Shown here in pieces: positions 49,732 to 61,429 of a stretch of 64,000 nucleotides of DNA. The stretch is from Macrotrachela quadricornifera. Its lineage: Eukaryota > Rotifera > Eurotatoria > Philodinida > Philodinidae. A program made the position numbers and the translations under genes. The DNA lies in assembly GCA_022393335.1 (NCBI GenBank), contig JAJEKB010020950.1, positions 470,509 through 534,508 of the forward strand. The letters run 5' to 3'. The notes beneath the pieces are model-generated. The model was not told where the DNA came from. It was given only the letters and a program-made list of their open reading frames with translations, and ran no database searches. Numbering within the stretch: position 1 is the stretch's first letter; each line of letters starts with the position of its first letter.

Positions 49732-49783
49732 ATGGCTAACCGTGAGTGACGCCCCAGAGAGGCGCCGACGAATGACTAGCCGT
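49732..49783 (+). ncRNA. Conserved hairpin module D
   Basis: Outer arms ATGGCTAACCGT and ATGACTAGCCGT pair with two internal mismatches and a T-G pair. Internal loop GAGT/GACGA; inner stem ACGCC/GGCGC. Confidence 0.45.
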
Positions 49784-50065
49784 TCTCTCTAATCGGCACA
49801 AAAGTTGTATTTCAAACAAGACTTAAAGAATTATGAGTTTTTATGGAACACATTATCTCGGAGTTGAAATCTTGATCGGAGTTCAGCGGAATCTGGTGTA
49901 CCAAAGAATAGTTACATTGTTTCGGCGCCTTAAGTTTGGGCAGAATACTGTATTTTATTTACCTATTCTAAAAAAAATTAGTGAGCTTTTTGAGAGAAGC
50001 GAATAATGGCCGAATTAAATAGTTAGAAGGCAAAGCTTCGGTACCCTATAAAGTTTGATGCACAG

Positions 50066-50119
50066 AACAGCTAACCGTGAGTGGTGCTCCGGAGAGGCGC
50101 CGACAAACGACTAGCTGTT
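50066..50119 (+). ncRNA. Conserved hairpin module E
   Basis: Outer arms AACAGCTAACCGT and ACGACTAGCTGTT; the outer A-T pair again replaces G-C on both sides, as in copy B. Internal loop GAGT/GACAA; inner stem GGTGCTCC/GGCGCC is closed by two G-U pairs. Confidence 0.45.
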
Positions 50120-50910
50120 CCTCTTTAGGTAGCCATAGGAGCTGTCTTCCAATAGAGATATAGAAAAATATCTCACAGGATAATTTGCCGCAAATTGCAT
50201 GACATTCGTGGTGACAGCATGAGAAAAATAGGGGCATAGTGAAGACGTGTAACTTTGTCTTAGATGTGAAATGCAGCAAGTGTCATTGTATGATACTAGA
50301 AGCCAACTGATGGGTAGATCCTATGATGATTTGACTTGTTTGTTGAAATAATTGAAACGTACAAAAGGCGAATGAGAACTATGAATTATCAGCTGATCAA
50401 CGAAGTCTCGTAGTTGATCGCAAAAATTGTGCTTTAATATAGACTCAATTGAATCATTTGTAAATTGATTCTTAGCAGATTAAACCAATGTCATTACTGT
50501 TAAATGATCGGGATCATAATAAGGAGTTAAGCCCATAAAATGATGCGTTCTTTAAGCAAAATTTCTGCTTTATAAAATGAAAACTAATTGAAAGAGCTTT
50601 ATATTCTTATAATTCTATATGGAATCAAGGATTGGAATATCTAACACGATTGGAAAAAAGTTGACTTAAATGTAGTAGTGTAACATTTCTCGGAGAAAAG
50701 GGTCAACGAATTCACAGGCTGTGCGCGACATTGGTGAATCTTACTCTATAATGATAGTTTTAGGATAGTATACAAATCTTAAATGATACACGTGTTTCTA
50801 CTTTGTGTTATGTGAAGAATGTAAATGAAAACTAGAGTAGAGAGAGATATTACAACTTTTCTTGATTCAGTCGAGGGTCAAGTGATTCGAAGGGATGAAC
50901 GTTACTTGTA

Positions 50911-52399
50911 TACTAGAAGCTAAATTTGATATTATGAAAAAATCTTAACTAGTCTAATTTACGTAGTTTTTGAGTTAGAACAAAATACAAAAACTTTCAT
51001 GGATGATTGGATATTTTTGTTAGCCACTATATGCGCATTTCTAATCTTCCATCTCGCTAATTCCTATACTGCATGTTCTTATATGTGATGGGCCATTTCT
51101 CACTAATTTGAGCAAATTTTCCATTTGCAAATTCTTAGCATTTCCTATTGCTCAATCATAATTGCATTTAACGATAGAAAGACAATACTGAAACTTCCAA
51201 TTTTTTGCTTATCAAGCCAATAGTAATATAAATTTGATTAAAATATCACCGAGCGGTAATTATTTGTGTTCTTCCCGATCTCATTTGTTTTGTATATACT
51301 ATAGGTGAGAAAAGAAAAATACTCGACAAAAACGTCTCTTTCTAATATCAAAACTGCTACGAACGACGTTAAAGAAAGATCTTAATTAATATGCTTGTAT
51401 TTTATTTTTTTCTTATATAGGCCAAATTAATTATTTTCTATTTAGTAGAACACAAAGTATGAAACCTTTGCACATATCATTCGACGTTAATGTACATTGC
51501 ATCATGGAGAAAAACTAGTAACGAATGTTTATGCCTACGCAGCATGCGACATATGATGATGAAAGAAAGAATAAGGCATGTATTTCTGTTCTTTGCTTGC
51601 ACATATGCGCTTCGTTGATTTTGTTTCTTTCCTTACATATTAACGAGTCTTACTTGTGCCTAAATACGACAAAATATTCAGTGACTGTTATTTTAAACAG
51701 ATATGCATCTACTAGCGCGCAACATTGCCTATTCGTGAATGTAAAGTGTCCATATTATTATTTAATTTAACTCATTAATAAACATGCTATTTCGATTCTA
51801 GTAAGGCTTTGAAAAACTAAAGAAACGGGTACTGATGCAGTTTTCAATTTCTTTTAGATCTGTGCAACGAACAGAGATTCATATAGCCTAATAAGGCACA
51901 CCCCCGCAAAACTTGATATGCGAAAGAAACAAACATAACCCATTATTGATGATTGTGCTTGAAAACGCGTAAGTACTGAATTCATCTAGCTTTTAATGTA
52001 GACATTGAGTAGAATGTTTTGAAACTGATAAAGCCTGAATTAAGCCTTATAATCACCTAACTAAAATATTGAAAACAATATATCGTACAAAGGAATGATA
52101 CAAATCTTTGATTTTTATTCTTTCGAAAGCTACAAGGATTATTTACTTCGTACAGTTTGTTAAGAAATACAGAGATCTTTGCATTGAGTTTGCCATTCAA
52201 TAATAGATAGAGCTCAAAGTTTTCCATGTGATCGAAATTTGAGCATCAAAAATAGCTCTTTATATAGTTGCATGATTTCACTTTATAGATATGGGTGATA
52301 TACATTATTAAGTAACAGTTACGATATCAACTAAAGTGGTAATATGTATTCTTTGGCGCATCAAAATAAACTCTTCGAATCCAATCGAACTAGACACGA
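50911..52399. other. Intergenic, no feature recognised
   Basis: AT-rich sequence with chance frames only. Confidence 0.5.
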
Positions 52400-54120
52400 T
52401 AGAGCACCGTATTTTCATTTCTAGTCTGGTGCAGTCATTAATATCTACAGAATACGTGGAACGATCCTCTTAGCTAATCACTATCAATTTTGTGCAATTT
52501 CCTTCAGACCGGGAGGCGTGCTCAATCCTAAATATTTATTAGGTAATACTAATACACGCTTGCCAACTCGATTTCTGTCTCTACGAAATCTACTAAAGAT
52601 GACATTGTACAAATTTCTTTACCTACAAACTATATATCCAAAGTATATCGAGAAACAAGGGAACTCTTTTCGCAACTGTTACAAAAGCATAAACAATAAA
52701 TAAAAGCGGTGAAAACTAAAGAAAGGACAAAAAATCTCGCAAACATCTATTTTCTGTTCCCAAAATCAGATAAAAACAAACTATCCCTCTCATTCACATC
52801 CTCAGAAGTACGAAGAATAAAACATCTCTCTCCGAAATCATCAAATACGAGTCATTATAAACTTTTTACTTGCAGAATTGAACATCGAGACACACTTCAA
52901 CCTATAAACAATCAACTTTAACAAAGGAAACATCTTTTCACATCAGCTTTGCGAGAAATGGTAACATCTCGGAATGCTTGGGACTATGCCAAAACTATCA
53001 CCATATTCTGCCGAAACACAGCACAATAAACCATTCGAATGGAAAAAGTGAATCGTCGAGGAATAAAATCACATCGATCATAAGCAATCTTCAACCTGCT
53101 TTTCTTTCTCTCAGCCCACACCGACAGTTGCCACAACCGTCGATTGCACGCTATATCTAATCAAAGTATATCTAACGCTATTGAATATACCATTGCCAGA
53201 ACTTTGCGTTAGAATCCTTAACAAGTACAATATATCTCAAACCGAACGTCAAAGATAAAACTTCAACAAACCAACAAAGCCAAATAATCAAATAATCGTC
53301 GTACTCATTAAGGTAACCACATTTACCTATTCACACATACGGCAATTCTGATATGCACTGCGTCACTGCAACATTTACGTGTACATAACCCAACAAACCC
53401 TTTAATACTCAACCACATACGCATAACCGACGCATATGCATGAAACCGTTGGGCAATTCCCGATCACAACTCAAAACCACTCCATCTTCAAAGCATATTT
53501 ACTATCTGACACGACCCGACATCTTCTCATCAACCAACTCAACTCAAACCAAAAAATCCTCGTGAAAAAAATAACCGCAATGTAAAACATATTCCTCCAT
53601 TTGACGCCAATTTTCAACAAATACCGAAAAACTCTCAACAAGATTTTACACTCAAACCAACCAGCATCGACAGCATTCCCGACTTATTACGTAATTCACT
53701 ACGTACCAATGAACAAACTTTTACGATCTTCAACTGACATTGGACAACAAACATTACAACCGACAAATCCTTAATTCAATTGACCAACTGATTAAACCGC
53801 AAAGACGCAAAATCGTAACGAACAAACTCGGATCCGCGATACTCATTTCAGTGTATTTTTTCTACACTTAACATCAACCTTCACTACGATTACGTCGAAT
53901 TTGCTAGCCAAAATCATTTTTCTTTTCGTAAGGTACTGATCCGGACATCGATAGGTACCGAGAAAATACGACAATCCCGCCACTTGAAGTCACGTTGCAG
54001 TCAAGTGGAGCCATAGAGCATGCTAATTCGACAATGCCCATGAGCATGAATCAGTTATCAAGCTCTCTTCTTAAGTTTGTTAAACCACTAAACACGATAC
54101 AGAAAATCGTGCACCACCTC
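52400..54120. other. A/C-rich, G-poor stretch (strand asymmetry)
   Basis: The + strand is markedly rich in A and C and poor in G over about 1.7 kb (for example 53500-53800). Open frames here (52518-53160) are by-products of the scarcity of G-containing stops and show no domain. The asymmetry reverses after the gap; see findings. Confidence 0.55.
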
Positions 54121-54129
54121 CCAGCTTGC

Positions 54130-54850
54130 TTTTTTTCTCATCATAACGAATTCACATTAGGATAGCGCCTCCTGACCTAGCCATCAAGAACTTTTCTTTT
54201 TCATCAGTCACTAACCTTCAGTCAGATGATACTTAACTAGCCATCAGGGTCTATTTTTTTTTCATCATTCACTAACATTCAGTCANNNNNNNNNNNNNNN
54301 NNNNNNNNNNNNNNNNNNNNNNNNNNNNNNNNNNNNNNNNNNNNNNNNNNNNNNNNNNNNNNNNNNNNNNNNNNNNNNNNNNNNNNNNNNNNNNNNNNNN
54401 NNNNNNNNNNNNNNNNNNNNNNNNNNNNNNNNNNNNNNNNNNNNNNNNNNNNNNNNNNNNNNNNNNNNNNNNNNNNNNNNNNNNNNNNNNNNNNNNNNNN
54501 NNNNNNTAAGGTACTAATCTGAAGTCAGATGATCCTGAACCAGCCATCAGGGTTTCTTTTTTCTTGATAAGGTACTACTATGGAGTCAGATGATCCTGAA
54601 CTAACCATCTGGGTCTCTTTTTTTCTGGAGAAGGTACTAAAATTGAGTCAGACGATCCTGAACTAGCGATCAGGGTCTCTTTTTTTCATCCGTTACTAAC
54701 GTTAAGCCAAATCATAGTGAACTATCCATCTGGGTTTATTTGTTCTTCATGGGGTAGTAATATGGAGTCAGATGATCCTGAAGTGACCATCAGGGTTTTT
54801 TTTTTGTTTTGATAAAATACTAACACTGAGACATATGTTGTTCAGGCAGA
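54130..54850. repeat. 62-bp satellite containing an assembly gap
   Basis: Units of about 61-62 bp repeat the order GGTACTA, GAGTCAGATGATCCTGAACT, CCATCAGGGTCT and a T-rich tail. At least six units flank a run of N at 54286-54506. The gap very probably hides more units, so the array length is unknown. Confidence 0.85.
54286..54506. other. Assembly gap (221 N)
   Basis: Unsequenced bases inside the 62-bp satellite. Any frame read across it is meaningless. Confidence 0.99.
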
Positions 54851-55400
54851 GTTTAGGTCTCTTGTTATATTAACGTGAGAAGTGTTGAAGGGAATAGTTG
54901 AAGATGACGTCTTGTATTTGGGCTACGATTTTTAGGCTTTCTAAGTTAATCGAGTTTTTTTGAACGGATCGGCGTGATTGCTCTTTCTGATGATATCGCT
55001 GTGGTGGGGAAATTGTATGCATTAAAGATTCATTTTCGGACAGGTTTTTGTTTTATTTTGAGGCACGTCAATGATTCAGTTATTTATCACTTGCTGGTGT
55101 GGTAAGTTTGAGTATCGTGAAGTGGTTGGTGTGGGCCTTGAATTGGTTTTGCGCACGAAAGGGTGCGGGTTTGGGGTTTAGGTTTGACGGTAAGTCTGTG
55201 GAAGAGCATAGCTCACACCTGTATATGTGTAGTGCACAGGATTTATTTGCACTTTTTTATTTACAAATACATGGATCACGACTTTGTGAGAATTTGAGTA
55301 TCGAAGCAGATTGCAGGTAAGTAGTTGATGGAAGTTTGAATATAATTTAGGATGAAGCTTAGCTGGATCAATTGGTTTTGCTTTTATAAAAATAATTGCG
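54851..55400. other. G/T-rich, C-poor stretch
   Basis: The + strand is rich in G and T (GTGGTTGGTGTGGG, GGGTGCGGGTTTGGGG), the mirror of the A/C-rich side. An open frame at 55099-55320 has no recognisable domain. Bases 55400-55930 are featureless. Confidence 0.5.
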
Positions 55401-57505
55401 ATCTAGTTAAATGCTTGGAGGGATTATAACTTATGTGGTAGAACGGAGAGATGATTCCGCAGAATAGGTAGCGTTCTTGGTGAAGATATACGTTATGATT
55501 GACTGAGTTCGATAGAAGGATAATCTTTCTATGTGCACTTGCTTCGGTTTCCAGAAAGTATGCATATACAGATGCATCTCAAATGTGGATTACTGATGAT
55601 AACTAGTTTCAAAAACAAGCGAGTTTATTTCTTTCTGAAAACTGTCGCAAATAAATAAATCATGTAATGCATAATCGCGGTATGTACATGTAACAGTCAC
55701 AGCTAGTCGTTTTCTTTTTTCAGTCTAGCTTATCAATAGATCAATGTCTTATTTTCATAATGGCACGCAGAGAACGCATCAATTTTATGAAAAAAGGAAT
55801 TGTTGTCATAGAAATTTTAGACTGGAATAAATGGGTCTCGGATACGTTATTTTCTATTTTTCTGGCATTCACATAGAGAAAATTATTAGAAGTACCGAGA
55901 GAGAGAGCGTTTATAGTAACAGATAGTGTAATTGATTTAACCCATTCGCGACGATGTGAGCCATAGGTGGCTCACGGTATGTTTTAATGAGAGAAATGAT
56001 ACAAGAATCGATTTTGTTCCCTTTTCTTCCCTCAGGACAGAGTAATGGTAAATCCTTCGTTTATTCAGTTCTGGACAATGCTCCAGTCATTTTATTATAT
56101 AAAGAAATGCTTTTGGTTAAAACAATCAACACAAAAGAATTTGTTGCAATCAGAACAAACAGTTTTTATTCTTTTTGCTGCCGTCGCACTTGATCCTCTC
56201 GATTCTTGTTTTCTAATTTTCTCGTAGCAACCCGCATAACGCGTTCGGACATTGTGTATAGGTCCTTTTATTTCTTCTAGCTTGTGGTCAGCGAGTTTGC
56301 GCTTCGAATTTTGTGTTGATTGCTTTCTGGGGCCAGGTTTGAAGTTTTCAAATGGTGTGCCAAGAAGTAAAGACCGCACGAGACTTTCACGAAACTGCAG
56401 AATAGTCACTTTGCTTGCTACGTAATTTTCCTTGTATATCGAATAACTATTTACTAGTGCCGACTCATAAAGCAATTCAACTGCTACCTTTCGCTACCAC
56501 TTCATTGACTGACTGAGATACATGTAATAGGATGATGGTTGATCAGATAAAACACTACCTAATCTTTCTTCATTGTAATCGAGTATAATTTGTGGCTTCA
56601 TGAAACGTTCATTTTTACTATTAGTACTTCCAGTATCCACCACAGTTGCTGGATGTGAGGGTCTTCTGGATACCATCAAGACATCTTTTTTATCTTTCCA
56701 CCTGATCAGCTTTACGCCATGTTTATTCTGCAATCCGTAAACTTCGCCACGTCTACGATTTCTTTAAACAACTTCACTGTCTGATCCCGCACGTTTACTT
56801 CTCAATGTTCCAGTAAGATACGTATCATCTTGTAACAAACATTTGGCAAGAGTAATACTAGTAACGAAGTTGTCAGCTACCACAGTTCAATAACATCCCT
56901 TAAAACCATCGAATAGATTCATCACGACTGTTTGGGCATGTCCAAAACCTGCCACAGGATCTTGTTGACCAGTATAAATCACAAATTTCCAAGTGTATCT
57001 ATTGCTAGTCCGTAAGTTGTACATTTCTACTTCGTACTTGTGCGCTTTTAAAGGAATATATTGTTTGAAGCAGGGCTCCGCGTGGGATGGGATGGGACAA
57101 ACTTTTTGTCCCATGGGCCAATGCAACTTATTCCATCCCATCCCATGGGATTCGCTAAAAAACAATTTCTATCCCATCCCACCCTATGGGATTCATGATC
57201 AATCCCATCCCATCCCATGGGATCCCATGGGATCTGTCACACTTTAATAAAACTCTAATGAAAAACAAATTTATTTCTGTAATATGGCTTATTAAATCAT
57301 ATAATCATTTTCATTTATTTCACATTTTTATGATAGTCTGTTTTTATAAATATAAAATAAGTTACTTCATAATTTTCTCTATACAATAATATTCTCTCGA
57401 AATACAAAAAACAAGAAAATAACAAAACAACAATGCTATTATCAACAAAAGCGATAAGTAATTAAATATGTAAATACAAAAAATAAAAAAAGAATATCAA
57501 ATAAC

Positions 57506-60276
57506 TCATTTAATTTTTTCCATTGCTCGAATAAATAGTATATTGTCTAGATGTTCTGGATCTAAACTAGTTCTTCGTTCATTTAAAACAACACCTGCCG
57601 CACTAAACTGTCGCTCTACGGCGGCAGAAGTAGCGGGAATAGAATGTATCTTTCTTGCTACTCGTGCTAATATTGGATAAATTGTTCGATTTTCCTTCCA
57701 AAATTCAAGTGGATTTTGAGATAATCTGGTTTTATCTATGTGCATTTCTAAGTATTTAGTTAATTCATCAGCTTTAATTGGTTTATAATCATTAACATCG
57801 AAATCAATATCATCATCTCCTTTTTCAGATAAATTTGACTCATCATCACTAAGATCTTCATATTGATCAAGTATTGACTTTTCTTTTTTTTGTGTTTTTG
57901 CTTTTGATTCAACAATACATGCTTCATTAGATCGATCATTTTGAGTTATCTTATTCATTTCGTCACGAATATATTCACATGCTTGATTACGTTCTTCTTG
58001 AGAACAGCCTCGTAACTGACGATACTTCGGGTGCAACATAGTTGCGGCCAAGTGTCGCACATCTAATTCAAACATCATATCAAGTAATTGAAAAATTCGT
58101 TCTCGTAGAATTCTTAGACCTAAAATACGCGAAATAGATTATTGCGAAAAACAAATTATCCTCAGAAACTAAAGAACAAAATAGCTAATTCCCCATTTAC
58201 CTTCACTTTCAATTATATCTTCATCATCATAATCATTTGGATTTAATTTATCTATATCATTATCGTCAACTAAAGATGTTGATGATATAAGACTTTTAAA
58301 TGAAGATAATGTTTTACGAAGACTTAATGTACAAATTAGTACCATATAAAGTGAAGGATTGTTACCAGTTTGAATAAGTTTAAGTGTTTTTTTAAATGGT
58401 TTAAGTAAACGTATAAGTCCTTCAACAATTTTTTCATCAATTACAACTAATTTCGATTGTTGTTTCCGGATTGATAAAACACGTTTTGTTTCTTTATATG
58501 AAAGCAAGATACTTTCCAGCAATTCAATCATTGATAACCACCTAACAACGGTGGATTGTTGTAATGTAACACCACCAATATTTTGAATATCTTTATTTAG
58601 GCCAGCCTAAATATATAGAACAATTAACATATTTTATTATGTGGAGTTTTTATAAATTAATTAATCCTACAAATATATTTGTACTTTGAATAAAGTAAAC
58701 ATTTTATTATTTAACATGGCAAAGAAGAAGATAATAATAAAAAAAATTGTAGAAAAACTTTATTTACCTTTTTAACAAACTTCACGAGTTTTTTACAATT
58801 AGCAATTGTTTCGATAACCTTTTGTGCAGCCGGTTCTATATCAGTTAATTCTAATTTTCTTGGATCAGTTGTAATTGATTGAACAACACTCTTTGTAACT
58901 TTCGTTTTCTTTTTTCTTTTAGTGATCGGTAAAACTGTTTCAATATCATCATCGCTAGTTGATGTTGAAAGATCACTATATTTCTGTTTCTTGTTTGACT
59001 GTACTATAGATACTTGTACATTTGCTGCTTCATTTTCTCTTTTTTTCTTATTTGCTTGAAAAAATGAACGTTTTAATATATTATTTAATCGATGTCCATA
59101 GCAATATAAAGGTCGATATGGTTTGAGAGCTTTCACTAAGTTTGGTCCACGATCAATAACAAAATGCAATCGTAATAAATCATTCAAATCGAAATCTTCT
59201 AATGCTTTTTGAATTGCCTAAAATACAAAAAGAAATGCAGAATGCAGGAAAAAAATTTCATCGAAATACAAGCTGGCGAAAAAGCAAATAACATCCTTTT
59301 AATAATTTGCACTGATTAAAATATATATTCGATGAAGATATACTTGTCGTTTTATTGTCTCACATTAATGCTTCTAGCACACTATTCCATTATAATAAAT
59401 GTACATAGATTTCCTATAAGAATGATGTTAATATTTTATCTTCTTACCGCAAGAATATTATCAGCAGAATGGTCAACTTCATAATAAGGTCGGCAACATA
59501 AATCAACTACTCTATAATGATAATCAATATCGACAAATGAGCAGGACAAACCAAGATACGACAATTGTTTGTGACGATCAGACCACATATCTGGACTAAT
59601 ACAAATTGATTCATTTTCAAATGGTTCCTTTAACATTTGCTTTAATTTGGATCGATATTCATCAGCTAAAGAATGAATATGCCGCGATGTTACATCAGCG
59701 CCACGAACAACATTTAAAATATCGAAATTTCCATATTTTGCCCCTAGAAAGAAGAAATATTATGATATAAAGTATCTGCATAAACTTACCTAGTGAAATG
59801 AGTTCTTGAAAAACGTTTCTCAATCCACCATCCTCAACTACTGTGAAAGGACGCATGTCCTCACAAATCCATGTAGAGATTAAAGTTTTGAAATTATTTA
59901 TTTCTTTTTCATCTAATTTTATTTGTTTTAAATTTTTCGAAATGTGATCAAGTGTCGTTTGTTTTGTGGTTGTTGTCGATGGTTTAGATTCTGTAAGAGG
60001 AACAGAAACACATGGATGTGAATTCAGCTGACGTGTGCCTGTGGTTGATTTATAACTGTATGTTTTGAAACACTTCCGACAGCTAGCGAATCCTGGAATA
60101 CGTTGATATTCACTTGTTTCATTCTTACGTGCTGGAAATCCGAAAATTTGCCAACATTTCGATTTAAATGTTGAAGTATTATTATCAATAACTTTGAAAT
60201 TTAATTTATCGTTTTGTAAACGAAATCTTATTTGATCTACTGAATATTCTGGTTTATTGGAAAGTGAAGTTGACAT
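57506..60276 (-). CDS. hAT-family transposase, 5 exons, 750 aa, intact
   Basis: Exons 60276-59790, 59743-59448, 59217-58768, 58606-58201 and 58119-57506 are joined by GT-AG introns of 46, 230, 161 and 81 nt; the 2253-nt CDS closes at TAA. The enzyme cuts and pastes DNA with an RNase H-like fold split by an insertion domain. An N-terminal BED-type zinc finger uses C66, C69, H87 and C89. The catalytic region shows CISPDMW (D214), VIDRGPN (D283) and the C-x2-H element C300/H303. The insertion-domain region RWLSMIELL follows. The C-terminal dimerisation region has ATSAAVERQFSAAG, where E715 is the likely third acidic residue (compare Hermes E572). An acidic low-complexity stretch (about 600-630) and a Lys-rich one (about 350) are present. 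The start is the first Met after an upstream minisatellite. Length is typical for BED-hAT proteins. Confidence 0.93.
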
Positions 60277-60289
60277 TGATGAAGAACTA

Positions 60290-60705
60290 ATGATAGAAGA
60301 TGAAATTGAGTAAATAATAAATGAACAATAATGATATTTGAATGAGTATTAGATAGAATACGACTTATAAAATAAATAATAAACGTAAAATCATGATATT
60401 GAACGAATAATAGATAGAAGATAAATATTGCGTAAATAATAAATGAAAAACGATGCTATTGAATAAATATTATGACAAAAGATGATGATATGGAAAAAAT
60501 ATAAAAACAAAGGGCAATGCTGTTGTATAAATAAGAAACGCAAGGTGATGATTTTGAACAGATAATAAATCAACGACGAATATCGCGTAAATAGTAAATA
60601 AGAAAGGATGATATTGGATAAATAATACAACAAAAGATGATGATATTGATTACATACTAAAACAAAAGACGATGATATTGAATAAATATTAAAAAAAAAA
60701 AGATA
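60290..60705. repeat. AT-rich minisatellite in the hAT 5' region
   Basis: Units of about 25-45 bp built on GATGATATTGAATAAATA and ACAAAAGATG recur irregularly between the transposase start and the terminal repeats. It occupies the likely promoter region of the transposase. The reverse-strand frame at 60391-60633 is low-complexity repeat, not a gene. Confidence 0.7.
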
Positions 60706-61429
60706 ATGAAATTTTTTATCACATTGATCAAAAAAAAATATTTAGGATTCTTTTTCTGTTTTCCAGTCTTTATCATATTCTTTGCTTATTTGTTTGATAA
60801 TGTTTGGACTAAGAACGATTAACCAATACAGAAAAACAGCGAAAATATTATTTGTTTACGGATTGTCAAATGCGACATCTATACAGAATAATCCTTTTCT
60901 AAAAATACAATCACATATCCCATGGGAGGTGAGATTTATCCCATCCCATCCCATGGAAGCGACCATCGGTCCCATCCCATCCCGTGGGACAAAAACTTTT
61001 TGCAAAGTGTCCCATGGGATGGGATGGGATGGGATGGGATTATCCCATCCCACGCGGAGCCCTGGTTTGAAGAAAAGCCTGTTTTGCCATGGAATCATAG
61101 TTTCGTCGATAGTTATAACTGAACTAGGTATCTATACTGACGAAAATTTGGCTCTCAGTAAATTCAAGAACGGTTTCAACTTGGAAAGCCTATTCTAATT
61201 CGAATTTATATTATCATTGTTCGAAAAATGCAAAATTTGAGGACTAATTCGAATATCTCGTTCGACATAACCTTTCGAATAATGCCTCAACCATACAACT
61301 GATTACTGCTCCAATGATATTTCACTTTCGGTATTTGTACCAATCCCATCTCGGTAATAATTCCAAAAGATTTTTCTTTAAATTTGGCAAGTCAACACGA
61401 ATTTGTAATATTAATGTATAATAATATAT

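Larger units (their letters stand above)
48959..50910. repeat. Dispersed repeat, copy 2
   Basis: Direct-orientation relative of 11204-13508; see that entry for landmarks. Overall similarity looks high over the last 500 bp (50410-50910 versus 13020-13508) and lower in the monomer region. It contains hairpins D and E but lacks the position of hairpin C. Confidence 0.75.
57071..61064 (-). mobile_element. Complete hAT transposon, 3994 bp, perfect 8-bp TSD
   Basis: Terminal inverted repeats begin CAGGGCTCCGCGTGGGATGG at both ends (23 bp identical). Direct repeats GTTTGAAG lie at 57063-57070 and 61065-61072. Subterminal ATCCCATCCCATGGG clusters occupy about 57085-57235 and 60915-61055. It encodes an uninterrupted spliced transposase. 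Perfect duplications, matching ends and an open frame suggest a young and possibly active copy. The target is the dead piggyBac gene, whose frame resumes exactly across the duplication. Confidence 0.95.
55941..61400 (-). pseudogene. Degenerate piggyBac transposase (copy 1), split by a hAT insertion
   Basis: Reading on the minus strand, the N-terminal part (61400-61065) gives FGIITEMGLVQIPK, MSNEIFELV and VITIDETMIPWQNRLFFK. The frame then breaks at the hAT element and resumes at 57070 with QYIPLKAHKYEVEMYNL, VVADNFVTS and, in later segments, DYNEERLGSVLSDQ. The cysteine-rich C-terminal finger (CSDCNKFFCVDC) ends at a stop at 56095. Catalytic Asp1 (IDET) and Asp2 (ADNF) remain; the third position (GGVD in active piggyBac, D447) reads as Val here. 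Several stops occur as well. The C-terminal-side end is TTAA (55937-55940) then CCCATTCGCGACG; the other end is lost in AT-rich DNA. Confidence 0.85.

Noticed and set aside
52518..53160. Three consecutive + frames of 60-70 codons
   Set aside because: They lie in the G-poor stretch, where stop codons TGA and TAG are rarer; no domain, splice pattern or consistent frame.
54272..54547. Open frame across the gap
   Set aside because: It is almost entirely N.
57506..60276. Several separate short genes in the hAT region
   Set aside because: The frames join through four canonical short introns into one 750-aa transposase, with phases that all agree.
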